DNA of 64,000 nt, from the NCBI GenBank assembly GCA_900475325.1, contig LS483371.1, positions 4,650,001-4,714,000 of the forward strand, given 5' to 3'. The translations under genes were made by a program, and so were the position numbers. Shown here in pieces: positions 58,130 to 64,000 of this stretch. The notes beneath the pieces were generated by a model, which was not told the origin of the DNA, did not search any database, and was given only the letters and a program-made list of their open reading frames with translations. The DNA comes from Paucimonas lemoignei. GTDB taxonomy: Bacteria > Pseudomonadota > Gammaproteobacteria > Pseudomonadales > Pseudomonadaceae. How positions within the stretch are numbered: the stretch's first letter is position 1; each line of letters begins with the position of its first letter.

Positions 58130-58471
58130 TCAGGCCTCGGTATTGCCCGCAGCAGCCTTGGCGGTTGCTTCTTTGACCAGAGTTGGCAAGGAGCCGTCAG
58201 CCATCATCTCGGTGATGATGTCGCTGCCGCCGACCAATTCACCGCCCACCCACAGTTGCGGGAAGGTCGGCCAGTTGGCGTACTTGGGCAGGTTGGCGCG
58301 GATTTCAGGGTTTTGCAGGATGTCGACGTAAGCGAATTTCTCGCCACATGCCATCAATGCCTGGGAAGCTTTTGCCGAAAAGCCGCACTGCGGGGCATTC
58401 GGAGCGCCTTTCATGTAAAGCAGAACGGTATTGTTCGCGATCTGATCTTTGATCGTTTCGATGATATCCAT
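58130..58471 (-). CDS. grxD: Monothiol glutaredoxin
   Basis: 113 residues. Active-site C29-G-F-S32 of class II (monothiol) glutaredoxins, with T-F-P-Q-L-W-V-G-G-E-L-V-G-G-S-D-I glutathione-binding loop. Carries 2Fe-2S clusters with glutathione. AGGTG precedes the ATG. Confidence 0.95.
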   Translation of the reverse strand: MDIIETIKDQIANNTVLLYMKGAPNAPQCGFSAKASQALMACGEKFAYVDILQNPEIRANLPKYANWPTFPQLWVGGELVGGSDIITEMMADGSLPTLVKEATAKAAAGNTEA

Positions 58472-58571
58472 GGAACACCTCGGCTTAACTTTTGCGACTC
58501 AGTTGTCGACACGGTGGCGCATTGTAACGGAATCCCGAGCATGACGCTCAGCCTTCCCTTTCGCACCTACC

Positions 58572-60680
58572 TCATGCCGCTGCGACTTGCACGCTGACCC
58601 CGTTGAGGACTGCATTGCCGGACAGGCTATCAAGTTCGCGTTCGTCAGTCAGGTCGTTGGCGCTGGCCCCCGGTTGATTACGAGCGATCTCCATCTGCAC
58701 GCCAGGCCGTCCGTGCCCCCAGCCATGGGGCAGGCTGACCACGCCGGGCATCATCTCGACGCTTGCCAGCACCTGAACCTCAATTTCACCAACCCTGGAG
58801 CTGACCCTGACTTGCTGCCCGTCACTCAAACCGCGCGAGGCCAGATCTTCCGGGTGCATCAGCAACTGATGGCGCGGCTTGCCCTTCACCAGACGATGAT
58901 AATTGTGCATCCACGAATTGTTGCTGCGCACATGCCGACGGCCAATCAGCATCAATTCCCCGACGCGCGGTTCGTCGGCAGCGGCAAACCTGGACAGATC
59001 AGCCATGATGATCGGCGGTGCAGCCTGTATGCGCCCGTTGGCCGTTTTCAGACGGGGCGCCAGGTTTGGCTTCAACGCCCCCAGGTCGACACCATGAGGG
59101 TGCTGCACCAGGGTCGCCAGCGACAGCTGATGTTCAGAGCTGTCGCCATACAAACCCGCACGCAAGCCACGATCAATCATTTGCGCGGGAGCCATGGTCG
59201 GTTTCAGCTCGCGGCCGGCCTTGCTGGCAAAGGCCTGCGCAAGTCCGACAAAAATCTCCCAGTCATGCAGCGCGCCCTCCGGCTTTTCCAGGATGGCCTG
59301 ATTGAAGCGGCTGACGTTGCGCACTGCGAACATGTTGAAGGTGGTGTCGTAATGATCGTTTTCCAGCGCTGAAGTCGACGGCAGAATCAGGTCCGCATGG
59401 CGAGTGGTCTCGTTGATGTACAGATCGATGCTGAGCATGAACTCCAGACCTTCAAGGCCCTGATCCAGCCGGCGCCCGTTGGGCGTGGACAACACCGGAT
59501 TGCCCGCGACCGTGACCAGCGCCCTGACCTGCCCTTCCCCGGGGCTGAGCATCTCTTCAGCGAGAGCAGCGACCGGCAGCTCACCGGCATACTCAGGCAG
59601 CCCTGAAACGCGGCTCTGCCATTGGTTGAAATGACCGCCCGCCGTGGAGGCCACCAGGTCAACGGCAGGTTCAGTGCATAGCGCGCCGCCGACCCGATCC
59701 AGATTGCCTGTGACCAGATTGATCAGTTGCACCAGCCAATGGCACAGCGTGCCGAACTGCTGGGTCGAGATGCCCATGCGGCCATAACAGACGGCCTTGT
59801 CGGCGGCGGCGAAATCTCGTGCCAACTGGCGGATGTGCTCAGCGGGCACGCCGCAACGAGGGCTCATGGCCTCGGCATTGAAATCACCAATGGCGGCGCG
59901 CACCTGATCCAGGCCATCAACCGGCAAATGGCTGTCACGGGTCAGTCCCTCTTCAAACAGGGTGTTGAGCAGACCAAACAACAGGGCTGCATCGCCTCCG
60001 GGACGCACAAACAGATGTTGATCGGCGATGGCGGCGGTTTCACTGCGCCGTGGATCCACCACCACGACTTTGCCGCCTCGCGCCTGAATGGCCTTCAAGC
60101 GTTTCTCAACATCGGGCACGGTCATGATGCTGCCATTGGAGGCCAGCGGATTGCCGCCAAGGATCAGCATAAAGTCGGTGTGGTCGATGTCCGCGATGGG
60201 CAGCAGGAAGCCGTGGCCGTACATCAGGTAACTGCTCAGGTGATGCGGCAACTGATCAACCGAGGTGGCGGAATAACGGTTGCGGGTTTTCAGCAGCCCG
60301 AGGAAGTAATTGCTGTGGGTCATCAACCCATAGTTGTGCACGCTGGGGTTGCCTTGATAAACCGCCACGGCGTTCTGCCCATGGCGCTGCTGGATGTCCA
60401 GCAGGCGCTCGGCGACCAGGTCAAACGCAGCCTGCCACTCGATGGGCTGCCACTGGCTGCCTATTCGGCGCATGGGCTGGCGCAAGCGATCCGGGTCGTT
60501 CTGGATATCTTGCAGGGCGACGGCTTTGGGGCAGATATGCCCGCGACTGAACGTGTCCAGTGGGTCGCCTTTGATCGAGGTGATCGCCACCTGGCTATCA
60601 GCGTCTGCGGTGGTCTCGATGCTCAGTCCACAAATGGCTTCGCAGAGATGGCAGGCACGGTAGTGGAGGGTCTTGGTCAT
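58572..60680 (-). CDS. Molybdopterin-dependent oxidoreductase (formate dehydrogenase / Nar-like family)
   Basis: 702 residues. The N-terminal 4Fe-4S motif is C-H-L-C-E-A-I-C-G-L ... I-C-P-K. Then come molybdopterin domains with V-D-Q-L-P-H-H and G-N-P-L-A-S-N-G-S, and a C-terminal molydopterin-dinucleotide domain (R-R-H-V-R-S-N-N-S-W-M-H-N). No Tat signal, so cytoplasmic. GAGG precedes ATG 60680. Substrate unknown. Adjacent small gene 60815-61105 may be linked. Confidence 0.9.
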   Translation of the reverse strand: MTKTLHYRACHLCEAICGLSIETTADADSQVAITSIKGDPLDTFSRGHICPKAVALQDIQNDPDRLRQPMRRIGSQWQPIEWQAAFDLVAERLLDIQQRHGQNAVAVYQGNPSVHNYGLMTHSNYFLGLLKTRNRYSATSVDQLPHHLSSYLMYGHGFLLPIADIDHTDFMLILGGNPLASNGSIMTVPDVEKRLKAIQARGGKVVVVDPRRSETAAIADQHLFVRPGGDAALLFGLLNTLFEEGLTRDSHLPVDGLDQVRAAIGDFNAEAMSPRCGVPAEHIRQLARDFAAADKAVCYGRMGISTQQFGTLCHWLVQLINLVTGNLDRVGGALCTEPAVDLVASTAGGHFNQWQSRVSGLPEYAGELPVAALAEEMLSPGEGQVRALVTVAGNPVLSTPNGRRLDQGLEGLEFMLSIDLYINETTRHADLILPSTSALENDHYDTTFNMFAVRNVSRFNQAILEKPEGALHDWEIFVGLAQAFASKAGRELKPTMAPAQMIDRGLRAGLYGDSSEHQLSLATLVQHPHGVDLGALKPNLAPRLKTANGRIQAAPPIIMADLSRFAAADEPRVGELMLIGRRHVRSNNSWMHNYHRLVKGKPRHQLLMHPEDLASRGLSDGQQVRVSSRVGEIEVQVLASVEMMPGVVSLPHGWGHGRPGVQMEIARNQPGASANDLTDERELDSLSGNAVLNGVSVQVAAA

Positions 60681-60814
60681 GGCCAGCCTCATGTTGTTGT
60701 GGTTGCGACCTGGACCGGTCACGCCAGCAAACTATGGAGGGTGGCTTACAACTACGCCAGAGACGTTCGTCTCATGAATCGAGCTGCATCAGGCAAGCCG
60801 ATGCAGCCATGCAA

Positions 60815-61105
60815 TCAGCCGCCGATCGGGGTGATTTTGCGCTGCAACTGGATCTCGTGAACGGTTTCGATCTGCTCCTGAGCGACGTGCACGCCAGTCA
60901 GTTCGCCAATCAGACGCCAGTGGTCATCAAGGCCGGAGCTGATGGTCGCCATTCGATCAATCATGTGTCGGCCGGCTGCGCGGGTCACTTCGTCTTGACT
61001 GCGCAGCAGCTCAAAAGACATCGAGGTCATTGAAGCGGTAAGGTGCGTCAGTGTTCGAGCCGTAAGCCCGAGCAGTTCCGTCAGCTGTTTTTCCTTTGAT
61101 TCCAT
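60815..61105 (-). CDS. Conserved small hypothetical protein
   Basis: 96 residues, mostly predicted helical: K-E-K-Q-L-T-E-L-L-G-L-T-A-R-T-L, then R-A-A-G-R-H-M-I-D-R-M. No signal or membrane segment. It occupies the position of a small unknown gene beside argF in P. aeruginosa (PA3536-like) and lies 134 bp upstream of the molybdopterin oxidoreductase in the same direction. Confidence 0.7.
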   Translation of the reverse strand: MESKEKQLTELLGLTARTLTHLTASMTSMSFELLRSQDEVTRAAGRHMIDRMATISSGLDDHWRLIGELTGVHVAQEQIETVHEIQLQRKITPIGG

Positions 61106-61557
61106 TCCACTAGCCCCTTTCTAACCGCATCATTGCACGCTGGCCATTTATAACCCACGCCGCGCATTTATGAAACGGGACAATTTTCAGTCCCGTGAAC
61201 CGCATCGCATAAGCAACGCGATTGCGCGTCGACTGTTGCAGAATCGGCACTAATTGCAATGTCCCGCGCCGTCAGTGTACAAATGCTCCCCGCGGAATTT
61301 TCCAGGCTGGCTGATTGCCTCTTCCGAGTGCATTTCAATCGCGGTATATCCGGCTTTTCCAGAACGTAAAACCGCCTCATGTCGCTGCTGAAAAAATCAG
61401 GACATGAGCATGCTATTGGTAAGACGCGACATTTTTTTATACCATCGCGCCTTCCCTATTCGTCGCCCCGAGCGGCTTCCGCCGCAGGTCTCGCCCGTTT
61501 TCCCGATAAAACCCGGCTTTGAGCACCTGCGGTCTGTTGCAAAAAAGGTAGTTAATA
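61106..61557. other. Divergent region upstream of argF
   Basis: 450 bp without a supported gene. A perfect inverted repeat ACGGGAC-N8-GTCCCGT lies at 61175-61196. The argF promoter/ArgR region is at 61380-61443. Confidence 0.5.
61380..61443 (+). promoter_or_regulatory. argF promoter with two ArgR half-sites
   Basis: TGTCGC-N8-AA is found on the plus strand at 61380 (TGTCGC, TGCTGAAA, AA) and on the minus strand at 61431 reading back (TGTCGC, GTCTTACC, AA). This is the ArgR half-site pattern described for Pseudomonas (TGTCGC-N8-AA). A candidate promoter TTGGTA (61416-61421), 16 bases, TATACC (61438-61443) overlaps the second site, which fits arginine/ArgR repression of argF. Confidence 0.7.
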
Positions 61558-62478
61558 ATGAACCCCAGGCACTTTCTCTCGATGATGGATTACAAGCCAG
61601 AAGAGCTCCTGCGCTTGATTCGTCGCGGCGTAGAGCTCAAAGACCTGCGTAATCGTGGTGTACTTTTCGAGCCGCTGAAAAGCCGGGTGCTGGGCATGGT
61701 GTTCGAGAAATCTTCGACACGTACCCGTGTTTCGTTCGAAGCCGGCATGATTCAACTGGGCGGCCAGGCGATCTTTTTGTCCCCACGAGACACTCAACTG
61801 GGCCGTGGCGAGCCGATTTGCGATGCCGCCAGGGTGCTGTCGAGCATGCTCGATGGGGTGATGATCCGTACCTTTGCCCACAGCAATCTGCTCGAATTCG
61901 CCGCCCATTCTCGCGTGCCGGTCATCAACGGTTTGTCGGACGACCTGCACCCCTGCCAGTTGCTGGCCGACATGCAGACCTTCCTTGAGCATCGCGGCTC
62001 GATCCAGGGCAAAACCGTTGCCTGGATTGGCGACGGCAACAACATGTGCAACAGCTATATAGAAGCGGCGATTCAATTCGACTTCCAGTTGCGCGTCGCT
62101 TGCCCGGCAGGTTACGAGCCAAACCCTGAATTCCTGGCGCTGGCCGGTGATCGGGTCACCGTGCTGCGCGACCCACGCCAAGCCGTTGCGGGTGCACACC
62201 TGGTCAGTACCGATGTCTGGACCTCCATGGGCCAGGAAGAAGAAACCGCCAAGCGCGTCGCCTTGTTCACCCCGTTCCAGGTCACCCGTGAGCTGCTGGA
62301 TCTGGCTGATCCGGACGTTCTGTTCATGCATTGCTTGCCAGCCCACCGGGGTGAAGAAATCAGCATGGATCTGCTCGACGATGCCCGCTCGGTTGCCTGG
62401 GATCAGGCGGAAAACCGTCTGCATGCTCAGAAAGCCCTGCTGGAGTTCCTGATCGCACCGTCCTGCCAGCCTGCATGA
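61558..62478 (+). CDS. argF: Ornithine carbamoyltransferase, anabolic
   Basis: 306 residues. Carbamoyl-phosphate loop S-S-T-R-T-R (52-57), D-D-L-H-P-C-Q for ornithine, and H-C-L-P for the Cys/ornithine site. Makes citrulline for arginine synthesis together with ArgG. The four-base ATGA overlap with the next gene couples the two. AGGTAG precedes the ATG. Confidence 0.97.
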   Translation: MNPRHFLSMMDYKPEELLRLIRRGVELKDLRNRGVLFEPLKSRVLGMVFEKSSTRTRVSFEAGMIQLGGQAIFLSPRDTQLGRGEPICDAARVLSSMLDGVMIRTFAHSNLLEFAAHSRVPVINGLSDDLHPCQLLADMQTFLEHRGSIQGKTVAWIGDGNNMCNSYIEAAIQFDFQLRVACPAGYEPNPEFLALAGDRVTVLRDPRQAVAGAHLVSTDVWTSMGQEEETAKRVALFTPFQVTRELLDLADPDVLFMHCLPAHRGEEISMDLLDDARSVAWDQAENRLHAQKALLEFLIAPSCQPA

Positions 62479-63548
62479 GCCAGCCGCTGCTGCTGAACCT
62501 GCGCAACCTGGCGTGTGGTTATCAGGATCAACGCGTCGTGCAGGACCTCAACCTGCACCTCAACGCAGGCGACATCGGTTGCCTGCTGGGTTCTTCTGGC
62601 TGCGGCAAGACCACCACGCTGCGCGCGATTGCAGGCTTTGAACCGGTCCATGCCGGTGAAATAAGCCTGGCGGGCGACGTCATATCCAGGCCCGGCTTTA
62701 CATTACCGCCTGAAAAACGCCGGATTGGCATGGTCTTTCAGGACTACGCCCTGTTCCCGCATTTAAGCGTGGCCGAAAACATCGGTTTCGGGATTCGCAA
62801 ACACCCGCGCCTTAAACAAGTGACAGACGAGTTGCTGGCACTGGTCAATCTTGATGCTCTGGGCAGGCGCTACCCCCACGAGCTGTCGGGCGGCCAGCAG
62901 CAACGGGTGGCACTGGCCCGGGCCTTGGCGCCGGAGCCACAATTGCTGCTGCTCGATGAGCCATTTTCCAACCTGGACGGCGAACTGCGCAGGCGTCTTA
63001 GTCATGAAGTGCGCGACATCCTTAAAGCCCGAGGCACCAGCGCGATTCTGGTGACCCATGATCAGGAAGAGGCGTTCGCGGTCAGTGACCACGTCGGCGT
63101 ATTCAAGGAAGGTCGCCTCGAACAATGGGATACGCCCTACAACCTGTATCACGAACCGCTGACACCTTTTGTTGCCAGCTTCATTGGCCAGGGCTATTTC
63201 ATACGCGGCTTGATGGTCGACCCGCAGTCGGTGCAAACCGAACTGGGCGTGCTGCAGGGCAATCGCGCCTATCCGAGCAGCAAGGGCAGCGCCGTCGAAG
63301 TGCTGCTGCGCCCCGACGACATCGTCTATGCGCCAGACAGCGAACTTAAAGCCCGTGTCACCAGCCGAACCTTTCAGGGCGCTTCAACCTTGTACCGTCT
63401 GCAACTGCCCACCGGCACCCAGCTGGAAGCGATCTTCCCCAGCCATGCGGATTATCAGGCCGGGGAACAGGTCGGGATTCGGGTTGCGGCGGAGCATCTG
63501 GTGTTGTTTCCAACAGCGGGAAGTGTGGCGGTGCAGAAGGCGGGCTGA
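62475..63548 (+). CDS. ABC transporter ATPase, PotA/FbpC-like
   Basis: 357 residues. Walker A is GSSGCGKT at 39-46, [16 protein letters not shown] signature, Walker [15 protein letters not shown]. The C-terminal TOBE-like domain is about 110 residues and short for PotA. Cognate permease and binding-protein genes are not visible here; the gene simply follows argF (as P. aeruginosa PA3538). Substrate could be iron or polyamine or unknown. Confidence 0.88.
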   Translation: MSQPLLLNLRNLACGYQDQRVVQDLNLHLNAGDIGCLLGSSGCGKTTTLRAIAGFEPVHAGEISLAGDVISRPGFTLPPEKRRIGMVFQDYALFPHLSVAENIGFGIRKHPRLKQVTDELLALVNLDALGRRYPHELSGGQQQRVALARALAPEPQLLLLDEPFSNLDGELRRRLSHEVRDILKARGTSAILVTHDQEEAFAVSDHVGVFKEGRLEQWDTPYNLYHEPLTPFVASFIGQGYFIRGLMVDPQSVQTELGVLQGNRAYPSSKGSAVEVLLRPDDIVYAPDSELKARVTSRTFQGASTLYRLQLPTGTQLEAIFPSHADYQAGEQVGIRVAAEHLVLFPTAGSVAVQKAG

Positions 63549-63573
63549 ACCGTTGCAGGCCCAATGATCACCT

Positions 63574-63663
63574 GTGGGAGCGAATTCATTCGCGAAGAGG
63601 CCAGTACATTCAACGCAGCATCGCTGGACCTAACAATGCCTTCGCGAATGAATTCGCTCCCAC
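63574..63663. repeat. REPIN, class A
   Basis: GTGGGAGCGAATTCATTCGC and inverted partner, spacer AGTACATTCAACGCAGCATC. Between the ABC ATPase and the ybaK-like gene. Confidence 0.9.
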
Positions 63664-63740
63664 AGGTCCGGGGTCAACCAGTCTTCTCTGTATTTCCGGA
63701 AGGTCTGCTGGAAACATACAGTTTCACAAGCAATGGCGCC

Positions 63741-64000
63741 TTACCCCCGCCCAACCGGCGCAAAGACCGCATTGGTGTGCTCAGCCAATATCGCAGGCGC
63801 CAGCTCCACCTCCAGCCCGCGCCGCCCGGCGCTGACGTAGATAGTTGCGAATGACTCGGCACTGCTGTCGATAAACGTGCGCAAGCGCTTCTTCTGGCCC
63901 AGCGGGCTGATGCCTCCCAACAGATAACCCGTCGAGCGCTGCGCCGCCGCCGGGTCTGCCATCTCGACCTTCTTCGCCTTGGCAGCGCTGGCCAAGGCTT
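63741..64000 (-). CDS. ybaK: YbaK/EbsC-type Cys-tRNA(Pro)/tRNA deacylase (C-terminal part, cut by window edge)
   Basis: At least 85 residues of the C-terminal half are visible, ending [13 protein letters not shown]. The segment [24 protein letters not shown] and I-Y-V-S-A-G-R-R-G is typical of YbaK (S-P-x-G-x-K-K). It removes mischarged Cys from tRNA-Pro. The start lies beyond 64000. Confidence 0.88.
   Translation of the reverse strand, partial: ALASAAKAKKVEMADPAAAQRSTGYLLGGISPLGQKKRLRTFIDSSAESFATIYVSAGRRGLEVELAPAILAEHTNAVFAPVGRG

Noticed and set aside
59727..60860. 377-codon plus-strand frame
   Set aside because: Antisense of the molybdopterin oxidoreductase; no motifs.
61168..61380. 70-codon minus-strand frame
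   Set aside because: No ribosome site, runs through the upstream control region of argF.

Overview
The window is chromosomal DNA of a fluorescent-type Pseudomonas, most likely of the P. syringae / P. fluorescens lineage. Three things point there. The gene content and order match known Pseudomonas blocks: braCDEFG; pdxH to quiP; dcd-csp-apbC-metG; nth with a PA3496-type gene; argG-motY-pyrC-rnt-bfd-bfrB-grxD; and argF followed by an ABC ATPase. Coding is GC-rich with Pseudomonas-like codon use. The intergenic spaces are crowded with Pseudomonas REP/REPIN palindromes of at least four sequence families. No tRNA, rRNA, CRISPR array, prophage, IS element or RAYT transposase gene was seen.

Layout. 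1-3.3 kb: the start of an MFS permease gene (cut by the window edge) and a membrane MHYT-GGDEF-EAL c-di-GMP protein. 3.5-9.2 kb: a DUF2288 gene and the five-gene branched-chain amino acid ABC importer braC-braD-braE-braF-braG, with a terminator after braC and another after braG. 9.2-14 kb: a tandem triple REPIN, a LysR regulator divergent from a short SDR gene, a lipoprotein and a FAD-dependent dehydrogenase. 14.4-30.8 kb: nhaA, slyB, pdxH, an unusual OmpA-like lipoprotein with a histone-H1-like tail, a serine beta-lactamase/esterase, dinG, a CopD-like membrane protein, a collagen-like secreted protein overlapping a DUF1145 gene, a second OmpA lipoprotein, two SEC-C zinc-motif proteins, a LEA14-like lipoprotein, a yfcG-type GST and the acyl-homoserine lactone acylase quiP.

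31-42 kb holds the most system-like region. It is the ligase-associated DNA repair set: exonuclease, ATP-dependent DNA ligase, Lhr-type DEXH helicase and PdeM phosphoesterase. A complete five-gene basic-amino-acid ABC operon (aotJQMOP-like) splits it into two translationally coupled pairs. 42-50 kb: dcd, a cold-shock gene with a clear promoter and long leader, apbC, metG, an orphan rnfB/rsxB fused to a long basic tail, nth, a PA3496-family gene and an orphan LuxR-type response regulator. 50-52.4 kb is an AT-richer accessory-looking stretch with inverted repeats and two genes of unknown function (a double-HTH protein and a small membrane protein).

52.4-64 kb returns to core genes: argG, motY, pyrC-rnt, bfd (a consensus-like sigma-70 promoter overlapping a Fur-box-like sequence), bfrB, grxD, a molybdopterin oxidoreductase, a small unknown gene, argF (with TGTCGC-type ArgR sites at its promoter), a PotA/FbpC-like ATPase and the end of a ybaK-like gene. 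Linked functions are arginine/pyrimidine biosynthesis (argG, argF, pyrC, carbamoyl-phosphate users), iron storage and release (bfrB/bfd), Fe-S handling (grxD, apbC) and DNA/RNA repair and processing (dinG, nth, ligase-Lhr set, rnt).
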